Assembly: GCA_025455065.1 (NCBI GenBank)
Contig: JALONG010000006.1
Coordinates: 62,001 to 126,000 of the forward strand
Direction of reading: 5' to 3'
DNA: 64,000 nt
DNA from: Candidatus Kapaibacterium sp.
GTDB taxonomy: Bacteria; Bacteroidota; Ignavibacteria; Kapaibacteriales; UBA4661
Shown here piece by piece: positions 1 through 8,644 of the stretch. A program made the translations under genes and the position numbers. The notes below the pieces were generated by a model. The model worked only from the letters and a program-made list of their open reading frames with translations. It did no database searches and was not told where the DNA came from. Position 1 is the stretch's first letter. Every line of letters starts with the position of its first letter.

Positions 1-1
1 T

Positions 2-817
2 TTGCAATACACCCGCCTTATCGAATTGCTGGATTTGGAGTTAGCAGGAGAGTTTTTGGTCATGGCTTCCACGCTCATGCAAATTAAAGCGAAACTGCTT
101 CTGCCCGAAGAAAAAAAAGAAGGCGACGAAACGCAGGAAGAAAATGACCCCAGAGCAGAACTTGTACGGCGTTTGCTGGAATACAAGCGCTACAAAGAAG
201 CAGCCGAAGAACTGAATGTGATGTCGGAATCGCAGCGTTACATCTACTATCGCCAGTTTTTCGCTGCCGATGTCAAACATGACCCCAATCCGCTTGACGA
301 ACTCACGCATTTGACCTTGTTTGACTTACTCGCGGCATTTTCGAGGGCGCTGCAAAAAGCCCCGAAAGCCCCTGCGCCGCATACGATTGAGCGCGAACCC
401 GTTACGATTGAAGAGCAGGCAGCGCTGATTATGGCGCTCTTTCAATACCGCGACGAAGTAGCATTTTCCGAACTTGTCGCCAATACTGACCGTTCTACGC
501 TGGTTGTAACCTTCCTTGCGCTTTTGGAAATGATGCGCAATTTTCATATTCGCATTAAGCAACACGAACAGTTTGGTGAAATTTATTTGTTCAAGCCCAA
601 CGATTCACCCGATATTCCCAACGACCAAACACCGCACAACAACGAGGCTTCTGAAGATTCTTCACCGGAAGGAATCAGTACGCTGAAAGAACTCAAACAG
701 CGTGAAAAGCAAGAACGCAAGGGACAGCGCGGCTTGCAGAGTCTCAGCACACAAGGAGGCGGTGCAGAACACCACTTTTCGGCAGCAGAAACGGCGCTGT
801 CGCTGACCTTGAATTGA
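2..817 (+). CDS. scpA: Segregation and condensation protein A, N-terminus cut by window edge
   Basis: Kleisin subunit of the SMC-ScpA-ScpB condensin that organises and segregates the chromosome. The reading frame enters from the left edge, so the first part of the usual N-terminal domain is missing. The visible start matches the ScpA core: LDLELAGEFLVMASTLMQIK, then LLLPEE, is the typical helix that contacts the SMC neck. The C-terminal part has the winged-helix-like stretch ending near residue 200, followed by a Lys/Glu/Gln-rich low-complexity tail of about 70 residues not typical of the family. folC follows within about 20 bases and is probably cotranscribed. ScpB is not in the window. Family assignment is confident; true start unseen. 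Confidence 0.88.
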   Translation: MQYTRLIELLDLELAGEFLVMASTLMQIKAKLLLPEEKKEGDETQEENDPRAELVRRLLEYKRYKEAAEELNVMSESQRYIYYRQFFAADVKHDPNPLDELTHLTLFDLLAAFSRALQKAPKAPAPHTIEREPVTIEEQAALIMALFQYRDEVAFSELVANTDRSTLVVTFLALLEMMRNFHIRIKQHEQFGEIYLFKPNDSPDIPNDQTPHNNEASEDSSPEGISTLKELKQREKQERKGQRGLQSLSTQGGGAEHHFSAAETALSLTLN

Positions 818-836
818 GAATTTGTGCTTTTTTGCA

Positions 837-2171
837 ATGATGCCTGAAACACGCCCAAATATCGCCTCAGAGATTCTTCCTTCCACGCTGCACGAACTGT
901 TGGAGGAGCTTTATACGCTCAGGCGTTTTCACGCCTCCGCAGGTCTGCACCGCATTGAATCTCTGCTCTCGGCACTTGATAATCCGCAAAAGCGCTTCCC
1001 GTCTGTGCATATTGCCGGAACAAACGGTAAAGGTACGGTATCGTCACTCATTGCATCGGTGCTGACAGAAGCAGGGTACAAGGTCGGTTTGTACACCTCA
1101 CCACATATTTTGCGCTTCAACGAGCGCATCCGTATCAATGGCGCAGAAGTGAGTGATGAAGAGCTTTTGGCACTTGTCCGGCGAATTATGCCGCTTGTGA
1201 TGCAAGAAAACGGAACGTTCTTTGAAGCCGCAACAGCGCTTGCTTTTCAGTATTTTGCCGATAACGATGTGGATATTGCTGTGATTGAAACAGGCTTGGG
1301 AGGGCGCTTGGATGCGACAAACGTACTGACGGCAGAAAACGTGCTGCTTACCGCGATTACATCTATTGACTACGACCACATTGAGTATTTGGGCGACACG
1401 CTGCCGCAAATTGCCTCCGAAAAAGCGGGAATTATGAAGCAGGGCGTTCCCTGCATCGTTGCAGAGCCGCGCGGGGAACTTCGTGCTACATTCAACGATC
1501 ATGCAAAGCGCACCAATGCTCGCTTGTCGTTTTTGGATGATGATTGTGCCGTGAAGGTAGAAGAATGTTCGCAAAACTTTACGATGCGTTTGCAAATTAC
1601 AACACCGCAATATGTACGAAATAGCGTAGAATCTCGCTTGTGTGGCACACACCAAGCGCGGAATATCCTCACGGCGGCAGCGTGTTTGGAGAATATACAG
1701 GTACAATTCCCAAGCACGGAAACGGACTTCCTAAGCGGCTTGCAGAACATTCACCGCAACAGTGGTCTTCGCGGACGCATTGAACTTCTGCGCAGTGCGC
1801 CGCCGCTTGTCATGGACGTGGCGCATAATCCCGCAGGAATGGCTATGCTCATTCAAACGCTACAACAGTGCGGGTACGCAGGAGTGCGGTGGAATGTGGT
1901 CTTTGGGGCTATGCAAGACAAACATTTGGAAGCAATGCTCAAAACGCTTGCGCCGATTTGTGCCTGTCTGCACCTTCCAAACCTTGATTTTTCCCGTGCC
2001 AGAACTGCCCAAGACATCGCCCAAGCCGCAGAAAACCTTGGCATTGAAACGCGGGAATACGCCTCTGTTGCGGAAGCGTGTGAAAATGTCACCCCCAAAG
2101 CCGCGCCGATGCTTGTTGCGGGGTCATTTCACTTGGCGGAAGAAGTTTTGCAGTGGTGGAATAAGGGTTGA
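837..2171 (+). CDS. folC: Bifunctional folylpolyglutamate synthase / dihydrofolate synthase
   Basis: Adds glutamate to dihydropteroate or folates, an ATP-dependent Mur-ligase-type reaction in the cytoplasm. The P-loop GTNGKGTVSS lies near residue 60, and the ETGLGGRLDATN motif and the DYDHIEYLG segment follow; all are standard for FolC. Length (about 444 residues) is normal. The frame is open from a TTG at 822, but ATG 837 (or 840) gives the more usual start. It sits directly behind scpA. The last codons (NKG, TGA) lie inside a run of AGGG-type heptamers that continues into the intergenic region. folA (dihydrofolate reductase) is also in this window but 20 kb away. Confidence 0.93.
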   Translation: MMPETRPNIASEILPSTLHELLEELYTLRRFHASAGLHRIESLLSALDNPQKRFPSVHIAGTNGKGTVSSLIASVLTEAGYKVGLYTSPHILRFNERIRINGAEVSDEELLALVRRIMPLVMQENGTFFEAATALAFQYFADNDVDIAVIETGLGGRLDATNVLTAENVLLTAITSIDYDHIEYLGDTLPQIASEKAGIMKQGVPCIVAEPRGELRATFNDHAKRTNARLSFLDDDCAVKVEECSQNFTMRLQITTPQYVRNSVESRLCGTHQARNILTAAACLENIQVQFPSTETDFLSGLQNIHRNSGLRGRIELLRSAPPLVMDVAHNPAGMAMLIQTLQQCGYAGVRWNVVFGAMQDKHLEAMLKTLAPICACLHLPNLDFSRARTAQDIAQAAENLGIETREYASVAEACENVTPKAAPMLVAGSFHLAEEVLQWWNKG

Positions 2172-2212
2172 GGGATAAGGGCGGAGGGATAGGGGCGGAG
2201 GGATAAGGGCAT
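2164..2212 (+). repeat. Heptanucleotide tandem repeat across the folC stop codon
   Basis: Seven consecutive 7-base units of the form AGGGNNN: AGGGTTG, AGGGATA, AGGGCGG, AGGGATA, GGGGCGG, AGGGATA, AGGGCAT. The first unit contains most of the folC TGA codon. The rest of the gap up to tgt (to 2438) holds no gene that I can see; a short stem TGCCC-TTC-GGGCA sits at 2283-2295 without a clear T tract. The same AGGGATA/AGGGC units recur at the 3' end of gatA. Confidence 0.85.
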
Positions 2213-2438
2213 CAAATTAAAAACTCCTTGACCATACTCAATGGCTGATAGAATCTTGCCTCAAAGCCATTTTTTACGAAACTGCCCTTCGGGCATCAAA
2301 ACCCTGTAAGCAAGATGTAGCAAGGGATTCAGGGATTTTTTGCGCAAAGGTGCGTTAAAGTGTTGGTTGAAAAGTGTTTAGGAAAAATACTTCAGCTTTT
2401 CCGTTGTAAAGCAATCTTTCGATTTCATACTTCATACT

Positions 2439-3563
2439 TCAAGCCGTCGGATACGCTTCACTCAAAAACTCCTGTTTCCATGCGGTGTACGTGCCGTTCA
2501 CAATATGCTGCCGTGCTGTTTTGACGAGCCACAAATAAAACGCGATATTGTGCTGTGAAGCGAGTTGCAGAGCCAAAATTTCATCGGCAATAAACAAGTG
2601 CCGGAGATAGGCACGGGAGAAATTTTGGCTGGCGTAATTGTCCAAGCCCTCATCTAACGCGGTTTCGTCGAAGCGGTGCTTGGCATTGCGAAGATTGATG
2701 CGCCCTTTGGTGGTGAACAGCTGTGCGTTGCGGGCGTTGCGTGTCGGCATCACGCAATCGAACATATCTACTCCGCGTTCAATACATTCCAAGATATTTT
2801 GCGGTGTGCCAACTCCCATCAAGTAGCGCGGTTGCTCACGGGGCATATAGTCCGTCGAAAAATCTACGATTTCGTACATAATTTCCGCTTTTTCTCCGAC
2901 TGCCAAACCGCCAATCGCATAGCCGTCGAAGCCAATATCCGTGAGGGTTTCCAGCGATTCTTTGCGTAAATCTTTGTAGGTGCTTCCTTGACCAATCCCA
3001 AAGGCAAACTGCCGTGCGCCGTAGCGCGGAGAAGAGCCTTCCAGAGCCGTTTTACAGCGTTTTGCCCAGCGCATGGAGCGTTGCATGGAGCGCTTTGCTT
3101 CATCGTGCGTGGCGGGAAAGGACGTACATTCGTCCAGCAGCATCATAATATCGGAGCCGATGCAGCGCTGAATTTCCATCACGCGCTCCGGCGAAAAAAA
3201 GTGCTTCGAGCCGTCAATATGCGAGGAAAACGCTGCTCCTTCTTCGGTCAATTTCATCAATTCTTTCAGCGAAAACACCTGAAAACCGCCGCTATCGGTC
3301 AAAATCGGTTTTTGCCAATTCATAAACTTGTGCAAACCGCCCATTGCAGACAAAACTTCTTCGGAAGGGCGCAAATACAGGTGATAGGTGTTGCCAAGAA
3401 TAATTTGAGCGCCTAATTCCAAGAGTTCTCGCTGCTCCACAGCCTTGACGGTGCCTTGTGTTCCGACGGGCATAAAAATTGGTGTTTCGATTGTGCCTCG
3501 GTCGGTGGTGATGATTCCGGCGCGAGCTTTGGAATTGGTGTCTTGAGCAATGAGTTGGAACAT
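2439..3563 (-). CDS. tgt: Queuine/preQ1 tRNA-ribosyltransferase
   Basis: Exchanges guanine 34 for a 7-deazaguanine base in tRNAs with GUN anticodons. The catalytic segment DSGGFQVFSL, the MLLDECTSFPA segment (second catalytic Asp region) and PTRNARNAQLFT are clear. Length is about 374 residues from ATG 3563 (MFQLIAQD), a normal family start; the open frame extends to a TTG at 3626 but those residues do not look like Tgt. Odd point: the C-terminal zinc site, usually three Cys in a CxCxxC arrangement plus a His, is replaced by LDNYASQNFSRAYLRHL, so the Cys ligands are absent. From memory other Bacteroidota Tgt proteins show the same loss, so I read this as lineage variation, not decay. Confidence 0.94.
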   Translation of the reverse strand: MFQLIAQDTNSKARAGIITTDRGTIETPIFMPVGTQGTVKAVEQRELLELGAQIILGNTYHLYLRPSEEVLSAMGGLHKFMNWQKPILTDSGGFQVFSLKELMKLTEEGAAFSSHIDGSKHFFSPERVMEIQRCIGSDIMMLLDECTSFPATHDEAKRSMQRSMRWAKRCKTALEGSSPRYGARQFAFGIGQGSTYKDLRKESLETLTDIGFDGYAIGGLAVGEKAEIMYEIVDFSTDYMPREQPRYLMGVGTPQNILECIERGVDMFDCVMPTRNARNAQLFTTKGRINLRNAKHRFDETALDEGLDNYASQNFSRAYLRHLFIADEILALQLASQHNIAFYLWLVKTARQHIVNGTYTAWKQEFLSEAYPTA

Positions 3564-3631
3564 TGTTTCGGGAATATGGTGATTGTACGGAGCAATGATT
3601 GTGGAGCAGGTCTCAAACTCCGGCAAATACG

Positions 3632-5068
3632 TTATTTCTTTGCTGGTAGCAAAGATTCCAAGCGGCTATTCAACTGGCGAAATTCTAAGCCAATTTGCAA
3701 ACGCAATTGCGCAATTTGAGATTCATCTATACTTTTGATAGGCGCATCGTCATTCGTGTCCGGGGATGTGCTCAACTGCCGGTTTACATCCACAAGGGAA
3801 AGATCTGTCGCAAGGCTCATAATTCTGTTGAGATGATTCTGAACGGTCACATCGGCAATTGTTCCCAGTTCCTGCTGTAATACTTGAGCAAGACAATTAA
3901 TATTTATCATGCTTGAGCGCATCATTTCAAGCCGTTGTAAATTACAATCATACGCAGACATCAGACCGGGTAGCGTTTGCGTTCCCAAACCTCCAAGTGG
4001 CATCCTTCCTTGTGCCAGCGCTGTGTTTTCAACAGCACCCTGAATTCTGCTCAATAGCCGACGCGATGCGACAACTGCTATTTCCTGCGCGGAGCGCTTA
4101 GAACTGACATAGACCGTCGGCATTGTAAAACGACGGAGCGAATCAAGATTGGGTACAAAATCACAATAACGGCTAATGAGCGAGTCGGCAGATGGGTATG
4201 TAAGTTCTTTTGATTGAGCAGCATCTATGCAGCCTTCTTCAGTGCGACCGCTCAACATCTTGGCATAAGCACGCAAATAATATGTTTCGCCGCTTTGGTC
4301 GTTCAGGCGTAATGCGCGGTCAAAATCATTGACTGCTTCTGCAAATTTACGGTTTTGGAGATAGATACTGCCTCTGTAAAAGAGTGCTTCAAAGAGCGCT
4401 TCTCCCACAGCAGAACTTTCAGAGCGTTTAATCACTGCGGTAAAATCGCTCGTTGCTTCAGAAATGCGGCGAAGTTTCATCAAGGAGATTCCGCGTTGCG
4501 TCAGAGCATAGATATTATCGGGTATTCCCACTTGTAAGCATTTCGTAAAATCTTGGTATGCTGCTTCATATTTCTGCTGCGTTTGATAAATAGCGCCTCG
4601 TGAATACCACGCAGCCGGATTGAGAGAATCAAGTAAAACTACTCTACTCCAATCACGGAGCGAGTTTTCGGGGTTATTCAACCGCTCATAATAAATTTGC
4701 GCTCTGCTTTGGAGTGCATAAACATTGTTGGGTTGAAGCATGATGATTTTGCCGTAAGATTGCGCAGCCTCATTGAAATTATAGAGTTGCGTTTGTAGCG
4801 TTGCCTGCACAGTAAGGAGGGTGACGTTGGAAGTATCGCTTGCAAGCATAGATTTTATCTCATTGAGTGCTCCACGTATATCCATTTTACTCAGTTTTGG
4901 TGTTACGCGTTGCTGCAACTCAAGTTCGGTTTTACTTTGTTTCTGCGATGTTGCAGACATTTTGGAACTAGGTTGTTGGGTAGGACGCTTTTGCGCAAAA
5001 CTTTGCGTAACAACTATGTCACCCAGCATTGTTACGATGAAAAGAAAATGAACGAGGTGTTTTCGCAT
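3632..5068 (-). CDS. Secreted tetratricopeptide-repeat protein
   Basis: A 478-residue protein with an N-terminal signal peptide (MRKHLVHFLFIVTMLGDIVV, cleavage probably after QSFAQ) followed by about seven TPR-like helical pairs, for example AAWYSRGAIYQTQQKYEAAY and ALFYRGSIYLQNRKFAEAVN. The last 170 residues lack clear TPRs and look helical. TPR arrays bind peptides or other proteins; here probably in the periplasm. The open frame begins at 5119, but the signal peptide fixes the start at ATG 5068. It lies 68 bases upstream of tgt in the same direction. Specific partner unknown. Confidence 0.8.
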   Translation of the reverse strand: MRKHLVHFLFIVTMLGDIVVTQSFAQKRPTQQPSSKMSATSQKQSKTELELQQRVTPKLSKMDIRGALNEIKSMLASDTSNVTLLTVQATLQTQLYNFNEAAQSYGKIIMLQPNNVYALQSRAQIYYERLNNPENSLRDWSRVVLLDSLNPAAWYSRGAIYQTQQKYEAAYQDFTKCLQVGIPDNIYALTQRGISLMKLRRISEATSDFTAVIKRSESSAVGEALFEALFYRGSIYLQNRKFAEAVNDFDRALRLNDQSGETYYLRAYAKMLSGRTEEGCIDAAQSKELTYPSADSLISRYCDFVPNLDSLRRFTMPTVYVSSKRSAQEIAVVASRRLLSRIQGAVENTALAQGRMPLGGLGTQTLPGLMSAYDCNLQRLEMMRSSMININCLAQVLQQELGTIADVTVQNHLNRIMSLATDLSLVDVNRQLSTSPDTNDDAPIKSIDESQIAQLRLQIGLEFRQLNSRLESLLPAKK

Positions 5069-5203
5069 GGCAATAGATAAAAATGAACAACAATCAGCGA
5101 TTGGAAAATGCTCGTGCAAAAATAGAAAAAGCGCCGTACATCTCCTCAGATGTATTGCGCTTTTCGTGATTTTCTGCCAAAACTTTCAAACTATCGCACT
5201 CGC

Positions 5204-5824
5204 TTACACATCCTTGTCGTATGCAAGTTTCAGCCAATGATGTACTTCGTCATCAACATCGGCAATCGCCGTAAGCGGGATACGGTGCGTGATGCGGTCG
5301 CCTTTTGCCGCGCCGCCTGTTTCTTGAAGTTTGCCTAAAGCAGGCTCCGCGCCGAGCGCCAAACCAAGGTCTATGCGCGTGTTGGTCGTGGGTTTGATGT
5401 GTGCCACGACGTGATTGCGAAACAGCGAAACGTAGGTCTTTGTCGGGCTTGCATTCACATCCTCGCCGATGTTCATGGCAACGGTCAAAACATGGTCATA
5501 CACAGGGCGCAAATGGGCTTTTTTACCTGCGTATTGCACATCAATCCAGCGTTCTGCCGCCTGCAAATATCCCTCGTGCGAGGACATTGCGATAGAATCC
5601 TCGTCTCCAAGCGCCATGTCCGCCAGCCACGATGCTTGAATTGTCCCGAATTTCCACTCGGTTTTGAACCACTGTTGCAGTGCCTTTTTATCGTGAATAT
5701 GCGTACTTTGTGCCAATGCAATCCATTCTTCAAGTGTTTTTCCTGTTTTGACGGGCAGCGCGGCAATCCAATCAATCGTCATTACCGTTGCGGGATGTAC
5801 CTTGTAGGGGCGAATAGGTTTCAT
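5204..5824 (-). CDS. DUF4287/DUF5655-like protein
   Basis: A 206-residue soluble protein. The N-terminal part has the pattern GKTLEEWIALAQ...W found in DUF4287 proteins, and the C-terminal part (VSLFRNHVVAHIKPTTNTRI, then DLGLAL) resembles DUF5655, a small domain often seen as a predicted transport or DNA-binding accessory. No catalytic residues can be assigned. It is the last gene of a minus-strand trio (DUF1761 membrane protein, VOC protein, this gene), spaced 22 to 60 bases, suggesting one transcript. Family naming is from memory of conserved patterns; function unknown. Confidence 0.68.
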   Translation of the reverse strand: MKPIRPYKVHPATVMTIDWIAALPVKTGKTLEEWIALAQSTHIHDKKALQQWFKTEWKFGTIQASWLADMALGDEDSIAMSSHEGYLQAAERWIDVQYAGKKAHLRPVYDHVLTVAMNIGEDVNASPTKTYVSLFRNHVVAHIKPTTNTRIDLGLALGAEPALGKLQETGGAAKGDRITHRIPLTAIADVDDEVHHWLKLAYDKDV

Positions 5825-5846
5825 GCGGTTGTTGAGGATGTTGTTA

Positions 5847-6257
5847 TTAGGATTTCATTGCGTAATCCAGCATCCAGTTGATGCCGAATTTATCGGTAAC
5901 GAGACCAAATTTTGAACCCCAGAACGTTTCTTGAAGCGGCATTGTTACTGTTCCGCCGACAGAGAGTTTTGCAAAAACTCGTTCCTGCTCTGCGGGGTCA
6001 TTAAAATTCAAATTGAGCGTAATGGCATTGCCCGGAGCAATGCTGTAATGCGGTCCGCCGTCGGAAGCCATAAAATAAACATCGCCCGCACGAAAGTCTG
6101 CGTGCATAACGTGGTGTTTGAATTCCGTCGGAACGTCGTCAGGTGATTCTTCAAACGTCCGAAGGCTGAGAATTTCTCCATTCAACGCCTCTTTGTAGAG
6201 TGTGAGCGCTTCTCTACACGTTCCGCCGAAGGTTAGGTAGGGATTTAACTGTGCCAT
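5847..6257 (-). CDS. PhnB-like VOC family protein
   Basis: A 136-residue vicinal-oxygen-chelate fold protein. The opening MAQLNPYLTFGGTCREALTL, the HHVMHADFRAGDVYFMASD segment and the ending FGLVTDKFGINWML match the PhnB/YjdN (3-demethylubiquinone methyltransferase-like) group of the glyoxalase superfamily. Members usually bind small molecules or a metal, but the substrate is generally unknown. It sits between a DUF1761 membrane protein and a DUF4287/5655-like protein on the same strand; small VOC proteins often travel with such stress or detoxification genes. Length is normal for the family. Confidence 0.85.
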   Translation of the reverse strand: MAQLNPYLTFGGTCREALTLYKEALNGEILSLRTFEESPDDVPTEFKHHVMHADFRAGDVYFMASDGGPHYSIAPGNAITLNLNFNDPAEQERVFAKLSVGGTVTMPLQETFWGSKFGLVTDKFGINWMLDYAMKS

Positions 6258-6317
6258 AGTTGCTGTCCTTCAAAAAGTTAAAAGTTGTTGAAAATAATGA
6301 ACAATACCCTTCGTGCA

Positions 6318-6737
6318 TTATGCTTCATATTTCCGCCAAGCGCCTAATACCGCGCCTGCCAGCGAGTAATTGATGAAGTTCACCCCTTCGTTAATCAACG
6401 TCAGCATAATGGGGCGCAAGTGGAATAAATCTTTGGTTGCTGCTTCAAAAAACACAAACGAGCCGTAGAGCGAAATAGCCATTAAAACGCCTTGCAAAGC
6501 GGTTTCCACGCGGATTTTCGTGAAAATCCACGCCATCATGTAACACAGCAACAAGCCATTCACGAGCGAACTCACGTAGGCAAAAGGGCTGGTTGCTGTT
6601 TCCATATTGGCAACGTTTTGTAAGCCCGCAAGTTCTACCCAGCGCTGCCCAACAAGACTGTACCACGCGACGTTGGTTAATTGAAACGCCACAGCCAAGA
6701 TGACAACGGCGACAATGTTGATTTTTAATGCTTTCAT
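6318..6737 (-). CDS. DUF1761 family membrane protein
   Basis: A 139-residue integral membrane protein with about four transmembrane helices. The first helix carries the family pattern INIVAVVILAVAFQLTNVAW followed by YSLVGQRWVELAG, and the last is FINYSLAGAVLGAW. This is the layout of DUF1761 proteins, whose role is unknown. Start set at ATG 6737 because the preceding codon is only a TTG and a GAGGTGA-type ribosome-binding site lies just upstream. It is the first gene of a minus-strand trio and has a TAGATTTG promoter box about 50 bases upstream. Confidence 0.78.
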   Translation of the reverse strand: MKALKINIVAVVILAVAFQLTNVAWYSLVGQRWVELAGLQNVANMETATSPFAYVSSLVNGLLLCYMMAWIFTKIRVETALQGVLMAISLYGSFVFFEAATKDLFHLRPIMLTLINEGVNFINYSLAGAVLGAWRKYEA

Positions 6738-6784
6738 CAAATCACCTCAAAAAAGTAAATGAAAAAAAACTGTTCGTCATAGTG

Positions 6785-6792
6785 CAAATCTA
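6785..6792 (-). promoter_or_regulatory. Bacteroidota-type -7 promoter box
   Basis: Minus-strand TAGATTTG fits the Bacteroidota consensus TAnnTTTG and lies about 48 bases upstream of the DUF1761 start. A TTG at 6807-6809 could serve as a -33 element, though the 14-base spacing is shorter than usual. The rest of the divergent gap 6738-7087 is AT-rich and holds no gene I can support. Confidence 0.5.
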
Positions 6793-6942
6793 CGAGGGCT
6801 TCCTGACAACAGTGTGTCAGGAGAAAATTTTTTTTTTTGAAAAAATTTCGTGAATTTGAACCAATATGTTCACATTCTCAGGTATTGGCGGGGAAAAGTT
6901 CCCAAAATGAAGATAATTTTTCGGCACGAAAGAAAAATTTCA

Positions 6943-6950
6943 TACTTTTG
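6943..6950 (+). promoter_or_regulatory. Bacteroidota-type -7 promoter box
   Basis: TACTTTTG, followed by CGCCACG, matches TAnnTTTG. It points toward the EIIA-like gene whose ATG is at 7088, which would give a leader of roughly 130 bases. No good -33 TTG is visible at the ideal distance, so confidence is moderate. Confidence 0.45.
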
Positions 6951-7087
6951 CGCCACGTTTCGATTGACGATATACTTTGTTCTGTATGCTTTGCTGCGAA
7001 AGAGTTTTCGAGAGTTTACCGCAATCTTACCACAAGCATACTGCGCTTACCAATCAACTGGCGTTCCACCTCGAATTTACCGCCGTT

Positions 7088-7558
7088 ATGCGCATTACCG
7101 ACGTTTTAACCGTTTCGTCTGTGGCTGTCCACCAAGCGTTGCATTCCAAAAGTGATGCACTGCATTTTATGGTTGATATGCTCTCGCAGCGAGGAAATAT
7201 CAGCGACCCGACCAAAGTTGAAGCGCTCATTTTGGAGCGCGAAAATATCATGTCCACCGGTGTCGGAAAAGGTTTTGCCTTTCCCCACGCCAAAACAGAC
7301 GCAGTGATGCAGCCTGTGGGCGCGTTGCTCATGCTGGATGAACCCGTAGAATATCAAGCACTGGACAACAAACCCGTGAATATTATTTTCATGCTTTTGG
7401 GACAAGAAAGTGCCGTAGGAACGCATCTACGCTTGCTTTCAAGGGTTTCCCGGCTGATGAACAGCGATGATTTTCGTGAACGACTGTTGCAGGCAAATTC
7501 TGCTTCGGAAGCGCTTGAAATAATCCGCGAAGAAGAAGCACAGAAATTGGATATTTAA
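7088..7558 (+). CDS. PTS EIIA-type (nitrogen PTS-like) phosphoacceptor protein
   Basis: A 156-residue EIIA domain of the fructose/mannitol/Ntr class. The phosphoacceptor His lies in GVGKGFAFPHAKTDAV, and the LLSRVSRLMNSDDFRERLLQ helix near the end is typical. In bacteria such proteins either receive phosphate for sugar uptake or act as regulators (PtsN-like). No EIIB/EIIC, HPr or EI gene is nearby, which favours a regulatory role. The open frame begins at 6977, but the upstream residues are Cys-rich and unlike the family; ATG 7088 (MRITDVLT) is the natural start. Confidence 0.85.
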   Translation: MRITDVLTVSSVAVHQALHSKSDALHFMVDMLSQRGNISDPTKVEALILERENIMSTGVGKGFAFPHAKTDAVMQPVGALLMLDEPVEYQALDNKPVNIIFMLLGQESAVGTHLRLLSRVSRLMNSDDFRERLLQANSASEALEIIREEEAQKLDI

Positions 7559-7699
7559 CGGGTAAATTGTGTGCATCCCTCAATGCCGCATTAAACCTTG
7601 TTCCAGTAACCTTGTCTCAATCCCGGCAATTGTTCGTTTTTCATTGTTTACACTACATACTTCTGTTTTCCTTCCCTTACGCACTCTCCTTGAACAATT

Positions 7700-8602
7700 A
7701 TGGAATTTCTCCGCGCCCATGCTGCCAAAATCGCTATTGGCATTGTTACGCTGTTTATTGTACTCATTGTGGGCGAACAGCTTATTAGTAACCGTACAAA
7801 TCGCATGAACACAAGCGTTTCCGATACTCCTCCTTCAGAAACCACATCGCGGGAAGCCGCGAGTTCATCCCCTGCAAGCACCCCTGTTTCCGAAGCGCAG
7901 ATACCTGTTTACAGTGTGGAGGTGCTTCGCACGATACCCCACGACACGCAAGCATTTACGCAGGGTTTGGCGTTTGACAACGGCGAACTTTACGAAAGTA
8001 CGGGGCAGTACGGTTCGTCCTCGCTCCGAAAACTCGACCCGCAAACAGGTAAAGTCCTCAAAAAAGCAAGCGTGGATGCGGCGTACTTTGCTGAAGGAAT
8101 GGTTGTTGTGGGCGGCAAGGCATACCAACTCACGTGGCAATCAGGCATCGGGTTTATTTACGACAGCAAGACGTTTCGCCAAGAGCGCACATTCAGCTAT
8201 TTCGGTGAAGGCTGGGGATTAAGCTACGACGGCGAAAGCCTGATAATGAGCGACGGCACCAGCAGTTTGCGCTTTTTGGATGTGGATTCGTTGCTCATTC
8301 GGAAGATGCTTCCTGTGACGGCAAACGGTGTTTTGGTGAAAAATTTGAACGAATTGGAAGTTGTCAAAGGCGAAATTTGGGCGAATATTTGGCAGACCGA
8401 TTCTATCGCCCGCATCAATCCGCAAACGGGCAAGGTTGTCGGGTGGATTGACTGTACAGGCTTGCTTACGCCGGAAGAACGCGCCAATGCTGATGTTTTG
8501 AACGGTATCGCCTATGACGCAAAACGGGATGTGCTGCTGATAACGGGAAAAAATTGGTCAAAAATGTTTGAAGTGCGTGTGAAGCTGAAAGAAAAAATGT
8601 AG
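7700..8602 (+). CDS. Glutaminyl-peptide cyclotransferase (plant/bacterial beta-propeller type)
   Basis: Converts N-terminal glutamine of exported peptides or proteins to pyroglutamate. The protein has an N-terminal membrane anchor (about residues 9-27), a Ser/Thr-rich linker, then a five-bladed propeller with the family signatures HDTQAFTQGLAFDNGELYES, YGSSSLRKLD, AEGMVV, YQLTWQ and NELEVVKGEIWAN. These match the glutamine cyclotransferase family (PF05096). Length (300) includes the anchor. In many FCB genomes exported proteins begin with Gln after signal cleavage, giving this enzyme abundant substrate; several signal peptides in this window end AQ. It precedes lgt. Confidence 0.9.
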   Translation: MEFLRAHAAKIAIGIVTLFIVLIVGEQLISNRTNRMNTSVSDTPPSETTSREAASSSPASTPVSEAQIPVYSVEVLRTIPHDTQAFTQGLAFDNGELYESTGQYGSSSLRKLDPQTGKVLKKASVDAAYFAEGMVVVGGKAYQLTWQSGIGFIYDSKTFRQERTFSYFGEGWGLSYDGESLIMSDGTSSLRFLDVDSLLIRKMLPVTANGVLVKNLNELEVVKGEIWANIWQTDSIARINPQTGKVVGWIDCTGLLTPEERANADVLNGIAYDAKRDVLLITGKNWSKMFEVRVKLKEKM

Positions 8603-8644
8603 TTTTGTGGTGACCTGATATTTTCTCACGACTTCACATTCATC

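Noticed and set aside
5399-5881. Plus-strand frame of 160 codons
   Set aside because: Antisense to the DUF4287/DUF5655-like gene, which has a conserved-looking sequence and a clear neighbour cluster.
6837-7155. Two plus-strand frames upstream of the EIIA-like gene
   Set aside because: They run through a promoter box and overlap the EIIA gene out of frame.
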